Assembly: GCA_014904845.1 (NCBI GenBank)
Contig: MU119355.1
Coordinates: 62,001-126,000, forward strand
Direction: 5' to 3'
From: Acephala macrosclerotiorum
Taxonomy: Eukaryota > Ascomycota > Leotiomycetes > Helotiales > Mollisiaceae
DNA length: 64,000 nucleotides
The notes beneath the pieces are model-generated. The model was not told the origin of the DNA. It saw only the letters and a list, made by a program, of their open reading frames with translations, and did not search any database. Shown piece by piece: positions 35,650 through 48,132 of the stretch; position 1 is the first letter of the stretch, and the number at the start of each line of letters is the position of its first letter. Both the position numbers and the translations under genes were made by a program.

Positions 35650-37632
35650 TCAGTTTCTTCGTCCAACTCTCCAATCTTCTGGCTCTGGGGTTTCTCTGAG
35701 CGCTTCTGCATCGTTTCCGGCATCTCTTGCGCCCCAAAGCCTAGCTTCTGCGTTGTTGAATCTCACTCCCTCAACCCAGTTCTGTTCCTCGTCGCCGTTT
35801 TCTCGTCCACCGTAAAGGCCTTCAAACCCCTCGTCTCTCATTCCGGTGGGAGAATCAGTGCGGCGATTTACTCGACTGGCTCTCACTGGAGTATAGAAAG
35901 GCGCTTGCCGACGGACTGAACTTCGAGTGCCTGCGCGGTTTGTGGTATTGATAGAGCTTGCACCACGCTGCGCAACATTTCTCGTGACTGGCGCTGTGTA
36001 TGAAGCATGATATCTGGACTGATGTCGTGCTTCGGGTAGATTCGCTGGTGTCTGCGGTTGCGTATCTGGAGGCAAGGCATCGTTGTACACACGGTAACTT
36101 TGAGAAGGCGTCTGAGGATTAAGGTTTGCTGAAGTTTGCCAATCTGGAGTCTGCATAGATGTCAGAGCAGGAGAAGATGAACCAGATGGTGCGCCACGAT
36201 GGAGAGGCGACCTAACACGGTAAGATGCAATGCGATTTAAGAAGCTAGTGATTCTTCCTCCAGACTGAAACAGACAGTTAGTGACCGAGTCATGGAATTT
36301 CACGAGTTATCAACTCACTGGAGGGCTTTCGTTTGTCTCAATCGCTGGAATAACAGGGCTGGTCTTCGGACCTTCACGGACCACTTCGCCCCTGCCTCTC
36401 TTCTGCGTGGAAGCAGGGCCCTTGACTGGACTGGTCGCTGGATTCTGTGGTTGATATTCGCGTAGTTGATAATCGCTAGTTGCCGGTGGTAAAGAATCTG
36501 CATTGGAAGCACGACGTGAGACTGATGAGAATGGGGGTGGCAATGGAAACGCCGGAGATGAGGGCATAAAGTCTCGGTTGGTGCCGTGTGTTTCGTTTTC
36601 GATGTCCATCGCATTGCCTGATTGTATTCCATAGAATGCCGGGACACCAGAGCTGATCCGAGAACTCTGCAACGAGCTTCCTCGAAGTTCGTCATGGAGA
36701 CTGACATCTTCGGATGGATGAGGAATACTATCATCTGTGGAGTTCGAAATGACACGCTCTTGTTCATAGGCAGCACTTGCTCTTTCCGAAGAGTCGAACG
36801 AAAAGCTGTTCGTCTGATGCCTAAGAGTACGAGGAGACGATCGTGGTGGTCTTCGAGGTGGCCGAGCAAAGATTATTCCAGGAGTATTATGTGTTGCTAC
36901 TCGCGAGGTAACGCGCGGAGTGAGCCGAGTAGTAGGACGGTCATCGGGTGATGTCGTCGCGTTTTGAGACAAAAATAGCGGCGACCGAGGCAGTGGTGCT
37001 CTGCGAAGTCTTCGTGCGTCTGGGTACTGGCCATTTTGAGGTGTCGAGAATCCATCTGGGACTGTTGTACATCATGAGCACCGCGATTGATTCGAAGTGG
37101 AATACTTACTGAAGGGCGACGACCGGTGTGAAGTATTATCTTCCCCTTGTGGAAGTGGACTTTCAACGAAGCCTCCGTAATCGAAGCCATGCTTGATAAG
37201 CGATGAAGACCTGGCCTCTGATTTTCGGGTTGGATTTTCGTCAGAGTGTTCTAGTTCGATAGAATCAAGGACAGTGTCATGCAGCAGGAAATCTGGGAAT
37301 CTTTCCTCAACAGTATGTGAGCGCGGTTGCGTTTCATCATCGGTCAAGGTAAATGCTAAATTGGGGGAGTATTGTTCCTCTGCCTTTGCTTGCGCTGGAA
37401 AGAATGGCGGAAGTGTAATATCTTCTACGTTGCGCTGTCAGGACTATTCAACGTGGCAATCCTTGCACTGACCTTGGCTGAAGCGAGGTACATCTGTTTC
37501 TCCCACTGCGAGACGTGCGAACTCTTGATTTACTTTGTCTGTTTTGAGCTCTTTGCGGCGTTGTTGGCGTTTCTCGTACTCCAGTATGTCACTTCGACCC
37601 AGCACAATGGTCGTAGGTGGACACCGAAGCAT
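35650..37632 (-). CDS. Unrecognised low-complexity protein (610 residues)
   Basis: I do not recognise a family. Four exons (37632-37473, 37424-37110, 37061-36319, 36264-35650) join in phase through GT-AG introns with clear acceptors, and one intron carries CACTAAC, so the gene is likely real. The start is the first ATG after an upstream in-frame stop and gives MLRCPPTTIVLGRSDILEYEKRQQ, a basic helical segment. The remainder is rich in Ser, Pro, Arg and Thr, with Ser-Pro and Thr-Pro pairs typical of a disordered CDK/MAPK substrate. A more ordered stretch near residue 420 reads GGRITSFLNRIASYRVRSP. The C-terminus (WVEGVRFNNAEARLWGARDAGNDAEAL) is acidic and helical. A nuclear or cytoskeletal scaffold role is possible but is only inference. 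Confidence 0.7.
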
Positions 37633-39016
37633 TTTGCCTTTGAACTTGGTCAAGAAGCAAGTTCAATTGAGGTGTTGAAGAGCAGAGAGGAAATGGCGCG
37701 ATCTCGAGAAGGGAAAGATCAGGTGGAATATAGACGAGAAAGTATAGTAAGGGAAAGAACAAACTGTTCGGAAACTACAGGACTTGCAACTTCTCAAAAC
37801 ACATCAACCAATTCTAATAACCTTAGAACGTACTATAAGTGATCTATATTGTATCTGGGTTCGGAATACCAGAGAGATGAAATACTCGCAAAAAATGAAC
37901 AACAATTACTCTTTAAACAGATCGCTAGGAAAGGGCTCTCGACTCAGCCGAGGAGAATAGGGGCGATTGTCTGCATCATGTGACCATGCCACTTGTTATG
38001 CCAATCTGGACTTTTGTCTGTTCTCATTATTGAAGGCAGTATTTGCATTGAGTATGTAACGGCACAGCTGCGATATGACTTCTAAGCTATTTCATCTTGG
38101 GGAAAATGAAAGTGAATGTATCTCTTGAGTTGTGAGTTCCGAGTCCGTGAATGAGGTAAGATCTTACCAGTCGTAAGCTAGACATGCATTCGAGCTATTT
38201 GTCTACCAAGACGTGAAGGGACAGAATTGTGGTAAGAATTTGCTGTGATTAGTATCCCCTATGACTTCATCAGGCCAAGATATGCCAGAGCACAAGTTCA
38301 TCTAGGCGGTACTGTATCGATATGTGGTGGTGAGAAGAGACTATGTTGATGACTCGGCCATGCCATGTAAAATATTGTTCCGTATAATTTCCGATGTTGT
38401 CCATCGTGGTACCGAACAAGCTGCATCTCCAATATGCTAGTGCTTGGGACTTGTTCCGATTGCCAGGGGAGACTGCATAACAACATCGGTGCTCATCGTG
38501 AAGTGAGATTCGCGATGATCACTCTTGAAACCTAGAGGGCCAGCTCAAAAGTAAATTCCAAGCATAATGCGGCTGTAATAGAGTTTGCAAGAGTTTGTTA
38601 GATGACCAATGTGGGATATAATGCTGCCATCTGATTGAAGGCATCCTGACCGTCTTCTAAGATGACCTGTGGTGAGCGTCATGCAGGATTTATATTTCCC
38701 GACTCGCCTCGCCCAAATTGGACCTTCTTCCCAAACTTAAACGAGTCGTCCCTTACCCAATCACATCCCGCCTTCCTCCAAATTAATAGGAGAGTTCACA
38801 TTTCAAGATTCCCGCGCTGCAGGCCTTGCACCGCAGCACCGCTCCGCTCCACTGCCAGCAAATCAAGCTGGCTGCAAACCCCGACCAGACGGCCTCCCAG
38901 GTCCCCCCAAGGGATCTCTTTCTTGCTATCTGCGGGCACTAGAAAGCCTGCTATGGTATAGCAAGGATCACAGTATTCGAAGTCCCACAGCCACAGTGTT
39001 GGTGAAGGGCGACGCG
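37633..39016. promoter_or_regulatory. Divergent intergenic region upstream of PDK1-type kinase
   Basis: These 1.38 kb separate two divergent genes. CCAATCA, a possible HAP/NF-Y site, lies at 38757-38763, about 260 bp before the kinase ATG, followed by C/T-rich sequence. Several 60-150 codon frames on both strands are unsupported. The span is long for this window, so a non-coding transcript or an unrecognised small gene could be present. Confidence 0.45.
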
Positions 39017-41752
39017 ATGGAGAACGACCTGAGCCTCTCACAAAGTTTCGGTGGCTTGCGCATTGCGAATCCTGATGATGCATCATCACCAGGCACTTCT
39101 CAACCCGTGCCTGTGAATTCGCGGATCGAGTCTGCGGCTCTCACTCCCTCGCGGACGACTGATGCAACAGATACCCAACCTGAGCCGTCTCCTATCTCCA
39201 GAGAAGCCCGGTCGATCACCGATCAGCAATCACAATCTCGACGACACTCCATCTTCAATCTCCTCCGCCGTGGAGACGATTCTTCACCTCTATCACGAAC
39301 TCCTCCTCAGCAGCCTCCGAATCCGCGATTGGACTCGAGTAGCGGTGATTCTAATCAGGTCCAAAGCGACACATTAGCACGGGCAGCCGCTAGAGCATCA
39401 TATCGACAGTCTATTCCCCTGAATCACCAAGAACAGCAGCAAGCGCTATTTCCTCCCTACCAAACGAATGCCATGCAGAACGGCAGATCATATCCTCCTG
39501 CGGGAGCGTCACGGCCTGTCTCCGGTGTCTACGCAGCTCAACCTCCCCCCGGAGCCATACCGACACGAGATCCTGGTTCATACAGATTACGGAGCGAATC
39601 GTCGAAATCATCCATAGTCGACATACCAACAAGAAGCCACTCGAGAGCCGGTACAGCTATGCAAGCTGGTGTACCATCGAGAGAGTCAAGTCACCGAGAT
39701 AGATCGTACAGCCAGAATACTCCAATGCCTATTGGCAACGGGCCTTTACCACCCAGACGGAGCTCCAGAGGCATGGGCGGAGGGCACACGGATGCTATAC
39801 CGGCGCCTCCCAATGGCAGTTCTCCAAGATACGACATCGAGGGCAACGTAGTCCCAAGCAGCGAGGAATGGAAAGACAGAGGTGCCGCCGTTGGCATGAA
39901 AGAAGAATACGATGCGAATGGAAAGCTAGTGCTGAGACAGGTCAAGAAGGGCGTCAGAGATTTCGTTTTCGGACAGACACTAGGCGAGGGATCATACAGC
40001 ACTGTTCTTCTGGCCACCGATAGGCAGACCTTAAAGGAATATGCTGTTAAGATCCTGGATAAGAAGCACATAATCAAGGAGAAGAAGATCAAGTACGTGA
40101 ACATCGAGAAGGACACGCTCAATCGATTGATAGAACACCCGGGCATCGTTCGACTATACTATACCTTCCAAGACAGTTCCTCGCTGTATTACGTCCTAGA
40201 TGTAGCAAGTGGAGGCGAGCTTTTAGGAGTCTTGAAGAAGATTGGGTCTTTCGATGAGGAATGTACAAGGTTTTACGGGGCACAAATTCTGGATGCAATA
40301 GAGCACATGCATAATAGAGGGGTCATCCATCGCGATTTGAAGCCGGAGAACGTACTTCTGGACGATCAGATGCATATCAAAATCACCGACTTTGGGACAG
40401 CTAAGTTGTTGCCGGATCCGAGAGCCCCAAGAGACTCTACGAAACCATACGATGTTACTGGCGAGGAACAGGAATCCACTCGAGCCAAGTCATTCGTTGG
40501 TACAGCGGAGTATGTCAGTCCCGAACTGCTGACGGACAAGAATGCTTGCAAAGCTAGCGATCTATGGGCGTTCGGTTGCATAATCTACCAATTATTAACG
40601 GGAAGGCCACCATTCAAAGCTGGGAATGAGTATCAGACATTCCAAAAAATCGTGGGCTTGGAGTATGAATTTCCAGCCGGATTTCCCCCGGCTGCAAGAG
40701 ATTTGGTCGAACGTCTGTTGGTACTTGACCCATCGAGGCGGCTCACAATCGAGCACATCAAGAACCACGAATTCTTTGATGGGATCCAATGGGGTCGAGG
40801 TCTGTGGAGGCAGAAGGCCCCAAGACTAAAGCCTTATATCCCTCCAACGCATGAGCCCAGTCTCATCAAACTCAATGGTTATGGGGCTGCTCCACAACCC
40901 ATTTCTACGACTCGGGCACCGCAAGCTGTGAACCCTTCGAATGGGACTGCCAGACCTCAACCGAGGGTGATTACTGAGCTTCCACCTCCGACCCAACTGG
41001 ACATTGAGTGGTCGCCAGTTCTCACAAGGAACAACGAAAGGATCCTCAAACTCGGAAACCTTCAGGTTCTATCGACACCGTTGCCACACAGCCCAAGCTC
41101 ACGCAATGGCGAACATGGCGAAGGACATGAAAAGAAGGGTCTTTCGAGGTTCTTTGGTGGCAGTACCACTAAGAAGAGGCAGCGTCTAGTCATGGTGACC
41201 TCAAGCGCGCGAATAATAATAGCTGCAGCGGGAGGAGAGGAGAAGAAGATCAAATCCGAGATCTCGCTCCTGGCTTCCGAATGCTCGTGGCGTACACAGA
41301 TCGATGCCAGAGGTCAGGAGGTGTGGTGTGTCGACACAGTAAGTTTTCCAAAGCCAATCGGCATGACCAGATCTGACAGCCAATAGCGTGGCACTCACTA
41401 CACCTTCGAAGATACCAAAACTTCTGTTACGACCGGCGATCCATCGAAATCGTCAGCACAGGAGTGGCTCGAATCAATAGAGCGCGCCAAAGATATGGCC
41501 CTATCACAGAGCATGGTTGGATCCTACACAAGCGACGGTGGATTCGATATGAGTTCATCTGTGTCGAGCCCAAGCAGCACCTTGCATGGGAGCAGCATCT
41601 ACCCTGAGGGATTCAATGTTTCTGATCGAAGTGGTCGGAATCACTTGACAAAGAGTCAGGCTAGCTTGGGTGAAGAGCATCTTGAGAAGAGCAAGAAGAA
41701 TCACCGGTTCAGCAAAAGACAGTCTAAGAACGGACTATCCACACCTTTCTAA
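39017..41752 (+). CDS. PDK1-type AGC kinase (Pkh1/KSG1-like)
   Basis: Phosphoinositide-dependent kinase 1 homologue; phosphorylates activation loops of Ypk, Sch9, PKA and PKC kinases in TOR, cell-wall and sphingolipid signalling. Two exons (39017-41338, 41387-41752) give 895 residues. Residues 1 to about 310 are disordered and Ser/Pro-rich. The kinase domain runs about 315-590: GEGSYSTV loop, YAVKILDKKHI with the ATP-binding Lys, HRDLKPENVLL, DFGTAKLL. The activation loop AKSFVGTAEYVSPELL carries the Ser that PDK1 autophosphorylates. A PDK1-type PH domain follows near 690-830 (QRLVMVTSSARIIIA; ISLLASECSWRTQIDARGQEVWCVDT/RGTHYTFED across the intron). The PH domain supports PDK1 over other AGC kinases. 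Start: MENDLSLSQSFGGLRIANP is preferred over an in-frame alternative seven codons upstream. Confidence 0.94.
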
Positions 41753-42536
41753 CACACCAGAACGTGGTGGAAATGAAACATAATACTTTCAAAAAAATGG
41801 AGGACTGGGGATGGAGGCAACATTCGTTTCGTATGTTGAGCATTTGGTAGCGCGGCGCTGGTCTTGGTTCACTTCTTGCATCCCTTTCATACCCTCGTGA
41901 TGGGGCATAACGACTTTAAGACTCTTCACTACACTTCTTGGCCTCTGCGGGTTGGCCTAAGAACAAGGCGACGCAGGAGGCATTGCATTGCACAATTACA
42001 ATTTGCGTATATCATGATGGATCTTGGCTGCATTGCTAAAGCGTTTTTGGCTAGATCTATGGGTGGACATTATGGTTCGGATGGTCGGTAGTCTATTGTA
42101 TCTGCGTTGCGCATTAATTGCTTTTCCCTTCTTCAACAATTGCCTTTACCGTGTAAAGAAGGCTCAACGTGGCTCACGAGGAGCTCTGATGTACATTAGA
42201 GAGCTAGGTTTTGAAAGGAGACTTATGAGCTGACAATGCCAGTATAACTGGCTCTAGTATAGCACTTGTGGAGAAATACCAACGCCTTCATCGGCACCCT
42301 GATCGGCGTTAAGATTTGAACGAGTTATTTCCGAACATTATCATACGTCACATAAGCCTTCATTCATATTTCTCAAACTTTCCTTTTCTTCTTCCTTTGA
42401 TTCAATCGGAATTCCCCACACTCGATTGAGCGGGGTCACAATCTCCACAGTTACCAAGTTTCCCATCAACACCAATTACGGAGCCCCCGCATCAACGCCC
42501 AAACTCAAGAGATTTTCAGCCATCAATACAGCAATC
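41753..42536. promoter_or_regulatory. Intergenic: kinase 3' flank to dehydrogenase promoter
   Basis: There are 784 bases between two plus-strand genes. A strong C/T-rich tract at about 42367-42405, some 130 bp before the dehydrogenase ATG, is typical of fungal core promoters. No gene is seen. Confidence 0.5.
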
Positions 42537-43615
42537 ATGTCTTCAAATACAGTTTTCAAACAGGGAAATACTGCTGTTATTACAGGCGGTGCTTCTGGTA
42601 TCGGCCTGGCACTTGCAACAAAATGTGCTGGTTATGGAATGAATGTTGTGATCATCGACAATAACAGCTCAAATCTATCTTCAGCCAAATCATCTATCAA
42701 GGGAAAAGTTGAGACTGTAGAAATGGATGTTAGTAAAGTGGAAGACTTTGGAAGATTGAAAGTAAGTTCGGTTAATTGGTCACATGAGAAACGGGTCTTC
42801 AATGTCCGGCTTGCGTTGGAGAATTCTCAAATCGAATTTCCATGACAGCACCTACGACATTCATTCAGCTTATTCTCAATGCTTGTTCTCAAATGTAAGG
42901 ATGAAACTGACGTTTTCCAGTCACAAGTGGCGAAGAACTTCGGAGGTGTTTCACCAACCCTCCCTCAAAACAAGCACACCTCACTAACTCTTACTTAGGG
43001 AAAATTGACCTCCTCGTCCTGAACGCTGGTATTGGCCTCAATGGAAGCTGGGAGGACACCTCCTACTTTCACAAAATCATGGACGTAAACCTCTTCGGCG
43101 TGATACACGGCCTCAACACCCTCCTTCCTCTCGTAACGTCCCACTCCTCCGCCTCCAGTCCCTCGAGCATCATCATCACCGGTTCCAAACAAGGAATCAC
43201 CAACCCGCCCGGAAACCCAGCATATAACGCTTCGAAAGCTGCTGTGAAAACACTCACCGAACACTTGTCTTTTGATTTCTCAAAATCATCTCTTACTACT
43301 TCCGTGCACTTGCTCGTACCCGGATGGACATTCACCGGTCTATCCGGAAACTCTCCTTTCGCCACCGGAGCTGAGAAGAAGGAGAAGCCGCCTGGAGCTT
43401 GGAGCCCTGATCAAGTTGTTAAGTATCTTGAAGGGAAAATGCTGGAAGGAAAGTTCTATGTTATTTGTCCTGACAATGATGTTACGGAGGAGATGGATAG
43501 GAAGAGGATGCTGTGGGATAGAGAGGATCTGGTGAAGGGGAGGCCACCATTGACGAGGTGGAGGGAGGATTATAAAGCTGAGCATGCGGATTGGATTGAG
43601 AAGACAATGATTTGA
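42537..43615 (+). CDS. Short-chain dehydrogenase/reductase (classical SDR)
   Basis: NAD(P)-dependent oxidoreductase of unknown substrate. Three exons (42537-42761, 42921-42945, 42999-43615) give 288 residues, normal for a classical SDR. Visible are the dinucleotide motif TGGASGIG (16-23), an Asp at 41 after the second strand (VVIIDNN), which favours NAD(H), NAG at 92-94, and the catalytic tetrad Asn114, Ser146, Tyr159 and Lys163 (YNASK). The substrate-lid region ends PGWTFTGLSG, and the C-terminus runs on with a helical tail. The middle exon is only 25 nt (SQVAKNFG plus one base) yet supplies the helix before the NAG strand, which supports the join. The start is the first ATG; the frame stays open upstream but without ATG. 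Confidence 0.9.
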
Positions 43616-44059
43616 AGGGCATGTTTAGATGTGATTGCGGTACTACTTGGTAGATTATGAAGAACTCGAGGGTATTTTGCTTCGATTCCAAGACAAGAAT
43701 AACTCTGGGAGTACTCGAGTCTATGGAACTCAGGAACCACCAATCAAATGCCTATCTTTACAAACACCAGTCCAACAACAAGCGTTCCTTCTGTCCGCTG
43801 CTCATACCATGACTTCACGCTAGGCACTAGTCCAGCAGGTAGAATATCAACAGCTGATACACAAGTAACACAGCATATAGTAGACCTTCTCCCCTTACGA
43901 GGAAAGGGAGATCAGAAAGAGCAGGCTTGGCAAGGATAAAAGATCAAGACATTGTAATTTTCCTACACCCCTATTTGGTGGTAATCTTACAACTCATATA
44001 GAGTCTATTCCACACCTGAACTCCCATTTCTCCATTCATAATCACACATTAAAATGGTC
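43616..44059. terminator. Convergent 3' region between the SDR and SNF12
   Basis: There are 444 bases between two converging stops. It holds no credible gene; A+T-rich runs around 43940-44050 may serve as 3' processing signals for both genes. Confidence 0.45.
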
Positions 44060-45779
44060 TCAAACCTTTGCTCGCTGACCCACAAGCAAGTTGACGCTCT
44101 CCCTGACATTGTCACTTCCCCAAATACTGGCGCGACCGCCTCTTCTCCAGTCGTCTCCACTTACATCCTCAGCACCTCCCCTTACACCTTCACCAGCAAT
44201 AACCTCTAGATCTCTTTTCTGTGAGCTGAGCCATTTGGCAATAAAGTCCGTAGGATTCTTTGACAGCTGATCAAAAAAGGTGTGCTTTGACTTGGAAGTT
44301 GACACTTTTTGGCAAAGAAGTGCTAAATGGGAGTTCAGGTTTGTGATTTCTCGCAAGTTGTGGGCGTATGTTGGATTGGTAAGGTAAGTGGTCAAAGCAG
44401 CTTTTAACGGGTCATCGACTTGAACCTGGATGTCGTAGATGGTTGGTTGAGGGTTTTCGTGGAATTCTTTGTCGACTCGGATTGTGTATGGAAGTTTGAT
44501 GGGAGGCAATGCCGACAGATGCTGGATGATAACATCCGGCAAATAAGGGATATAGCCCTTTTCGCGTCCAAGAAGCTATGAAAATTAGCACAAACTTGTA
44601 CTTACTAGATTTCAGATATACTTACTGCCTTCAGACGATCATCGCAGTCGAATGATCGCTTTTCGTCATCCTCTTCAAGACCCATCGCCTTGATGTATTC
44701 CCAGATGCCCATAACAGCCTCTGCACGTGTCGCAATATCTGTGTCTAGTATCTCAGTTAACGCCGGGCTCAACTTGAATCGCTCTGGTGTCTCATCGCGA
44801 ACAAGGTTGATTGTAATGTTTGTATTCTCATCTCCTCCCCGTTTGAACTCCAATTGATCAAAGTCCGCAGCATTTGGAAGGTTGGTGGTATTTGGCGCAA
44901 CAACGGGCTTCTTCCATTCCACGCTTTGGTCCATAACATCCTTTGGCTTTGCCCGATCAAAATCGACAGTCATCGACTTGAAGAAATGTGACAGCTTGTA
45001 CTGCTTCGCTGGTGGCTTGCCTTTCCCCTTCTTTCCATTCTCCTTTCCATCTTCTTCTATCGCATCTCCATTTGTAGCTTCGTCCTCATCATCGCTGTCG
45101 TCGCTGTCTAAATCATCTTCCTCTTCATCCAGGAGTCTTCCTTCAATCTTTACTCGGTACGATGAGTCCATATTCGTGCTAAAATCAAAGGCGTCGACAT
45201 CGAGGATATCTGCTTGCCAGGGTTGGTCCTCCACTGTATTGCTGATCCAGACTCGTAATGTGCGGTATCGCTTAGAGTGAATTAGCAGAGCTCACTCCAA
45301 TATAATCGCTAGTCTATACCTTAACATTCCTGTTCACAGCATCCTGGACATCCAGCCTCTTTCTCATCATCGTAGAATCTAGCCTGCGCTCAATCTCCCG
45401 CAGCTCTCTGTACCTCTGAACTCCATCCCCAATGACACACTCCTCCACCCCTTCCGGAATATTCTTATCTGTAGGTTTCAGGCTCTTGTCCTTCATGGCT
45501 TTCATAGCTTCCTTTGCCGCGTCTTGTCGTTGCGCAGCTTGAGCAGGAGTTAACATTGTCTGTGGATGCGCTCCCCCGATCATGGGTCCTAAATAAAGAT
45601 GAGGAATTAGCATAAGTCATGGTCGCCAAGAGTGGGAACGCGCGACGAAATTAAAGTTGACTGAGACCGTCTGGCGCATCAGGAAGGCACGTACCAATTC
45701 CTCGTCGAGATCCTCCAGCTGCTGCAGCGGGTGACCTCTGAGGCGGGCCTTGCGGGAAAGGGCGGTACGTTGGCTGCAT
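44060..45779 (-). CDS. SNF12: SWI/SNF subunit Snf12 (BAF60/SMARCD-like, SWIB domain)
   Basis: Nuclear chromatin-remodelling subunit of SWI/SNF (or the RSC paralogue Rsc6). Four exons (45779-45695, 45588-45320, 45270-44626, 44575-44060) give 504 residues. The N-terminus is Pro/Gln/Ala-rich (MQPTYRPFPQGPPQRSP), then TPAQAAQRQDAAKEAMKAMKDKSL and a basic helical region (RYRELREIERRLDSTMMRKR). An acidic run follows (DEEEDDLDSDDSDDEDE). The SWIB domain spans about 270-355: RFKLSPALTEILDTDIATRAEAVMGIWEYIKAMGL-like sequence, then FDCDDRLKALLGREKGYIPYLPDVI across the last intron. The C-terminal helical region ends NVRESVNLLVGQRAKV. The choice between Snf12 and Rsc6 follows the long N-terminus and overall order, and most Pezizomycotina have one such gene. 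Confidence 0.93.
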
Positions 45780-46214
45780 CGTGACAACTCGATTCGGAAG
45801 GTAATGGTGACAGGTCTAATTTGCTTCCCGCGCGACTATATGCTGTCTGCAGTCGTGGGATGAGTTTGTAATTGCTCTGAATAAATTCACATCGCGTTGA
45901 ACTCAATCCTCGTTTCGTGACAAAGGTTGAAGTTGCTGAGCGATACCATAAGTAGACTAGCGGCTAAGTGGAGTTCAGCCTTATTGCCAGGCATTCGAGG
46001 CTAGCACTTGAGCAATGAAGCAAAGACAAACTCAAGTCACAAGGTTATACTAATCGTACGGTCATTCAACATGTTCATTGACAGTATGCAAACAACGCCA
46101 TTCCTGACTACAATGACCGCTTTCGATTCTCGAGACCCAATGCCCAGAACTCCAAGTGCTCATATCCTGCATGCCCATATGTCGTCTATCACTCCCTCCT
46201 AATAATTCAAGCCC
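45780..46214. promoter_or_regulatory. Intergenic: SNF12 promoter and hymA 3' flank
   Basis: There are 435 bases between two minus-strand genes. No coding sequence that I can support. Confidence 0.45.
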
Positions 46215-47507
46215 CTATCTCGAATGAGAAGCCAAAAGTGCCGGTTTTTGTGCCGGCTCAACTGGCGTGGGGGGCATATTCTTGATCTGCTTGATCAAAA
46301 ATTCTCTCTCGTCCATAAACTGCTCATCCTCAGTCCTATCCTCCAAGAAATGCTTCAGGAACGTTAAGAGTCGTTCTCGGTTAATAAGCAGTATCTTCTG
46401 TACTGCAATCGATTTGTGAGGATTGGCGACGAAGACCTTGAATACGTGGAAACCTTCGTATTGAACCATCTTTCGCTCATCTCTAAGAAGATTCATGCAT
46501 ATCTTCAGATGCTCACCCCGGTCAACGTAGGCTGTCATGACGGTATAATTTGCTCGATCCAGCAGAATTTCTCCAAGTAACTTTATAGACTGACGCTTTG
46601 TCACGTAGCTGTCCGACTTGATCAGGACATTGTTATACTTGTCGAAGAACAGATCGAAGTTTGTCGATAAGTACTGGGCCACAAGCTGCTTGTGTCTTGT
46701 TAAAAGCTCCTATGTAGCCGTTAGAAGATAGTATTGTGTTCTGAAAGAACCGCCTTACCCGGAAAGTTGTGAATGCATCCGCACCGACTTCAAAAGGTTC
46801 TGAATCAACCCACTTGAAGAACTTCCAAAAGACCCCATTCCCACTTTGCTTTATCTCTGGATTGATCCCACTGATGCCCTTTGGCCCTGGGCCACTTTCA
46901 GATGGATCGTCATACAAGATTATAGCTGCAGCTGTGTCGCTCTTCAAGACTTCTCTGAGAACAGTCCCAGCTGCTGTGGAACTCTCCTTGTGGTCGTACC
47001 CATTGCACAATTCCACGAGGACTTCTGGGCGGTTATTGATAACGTAGCTTAAGGCGAGGGGTTCGCTTTTCGGCGAGGCAGTGTGAGGTCGGAATCTTAG
47101 GACATAGGAGAATATGACTTGAGCATCTTTTCTCGACTCGAAGGGTAGTCGTGGGAGGTTTACGGCGAGGAGGTATAGGAGGTCTTCTTGGATCAATCCT
47201 GTCACCAAGGAGTAGACTTGCTCTGGGCTGCTTTCGGTTTCTGTAAGATACAGTTAGCGCTCTAAGGCATCATTTTATACACGGCGCAAATACCTTGAGT
47301 GCCTTGCAGAACGAACTTCATCTGCGATAAGGTCTTTGCCAGCTCCTCGGCCTACTTTCAGGTCAGCTCCAAATTCCTCGACCACCTCAGGGGCCTACAT
47401 ACTTTGGCAGGTCCAGCTGGTCCATCGAGCTTCACAATGAGTTCCTTCGCCTGCTTTGGCAGATCCACTGTACTCGCTCTTGGACGACGGCCGAAGAGGA
47501 ACGACAT
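46215..47507 (-). CDS. hymA: Mo25-like scaffold protein HymA/Hym1
   Basis: Armadillo-type scaffold of the Mo25 family; in fungi it activates the GCK and NDR kinases of the RAM/MOR network and is needed for polarity, septation and conidiophore development. Five segments in four introns were read as exons 47507-47403, 47351-47294, 47240-46759 and 46709-46215, giving 379 residues, near the family length. The start MSFLFGRRPRASTVDLPKQAKELIVKLDGP is diagnostic of HymA. Later signatures are NTFEVAADAF-like sequence (here PFEVGADAFTTFRELLTRHKQ), FFDKYNNVLIKSDSYVTKRQSIKLLGEILLDR-like sequence, and FHVFKVFVANPHKS near the end. It is divergent from the PRMT3 gene. (The count is four exons and three introns.). 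Confidence 0.95.
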
Positions 47508-48132
47508 CTTGGAGTTGCGATTGTTTGTTTTGACCCCTGGCTCAGTTGTTTACGATCGCAAGTCGGTCTGGGGAGCTTTCATCTGGCTGGCGGGTTCTTG
47601 TATGAAATCAAGAAACTTGAGCACAAAGCAAAAGCAATGGTTGCGTAATACCACGACACGCTTCATCCAGCAATTAGGTTTCTTGTGGGGGGTGGAGACA
47701 TGGGTGGTCATTTATCGTATGCATCAATGTTTTTGTTAACTTCGGGCGCGGGTTCGGTACAAGCAAGGATGGCGCTCCGCCAAAACGTTCCCCATGTTTG
47801 CTCGACCACAGCAACAAGACGAAACATCTCTTCCGATCACTCTCCCACCATTGGGCAATACACATGCAGATGGCTCTGACCTGTTTCTTCTTGTGTTCTA
47901 TCTAAATTTACAGTCTCTTTGACCCTGATCTCCAGACCTGAAGCAGAAGCCGAACACAAAACTCTTGGGATTTTTCCCTTATCGAAACTGTATCGCCACG
48001 TGCTCGAGGGTCAGCTCACAAGGATTCTCCTAGGCCAGGCAGCTCACACAAAGTCCAAAAAAATATTTTGCATAAAGAGCCAAGTCTTACTCGCACGGTT
48101 TTATTTACTTGATAGCTGAGGCATCTTTCGTC
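47508..48132. promoter_or_regulatory. Bidirectional promoter between hymA and the PRMT3-like gene
   Basis: There are 625 bases between divergent start codons. No gene is seen; short plus-strand frames here are the reverse of nothing conserved. Confidence 0.5.
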
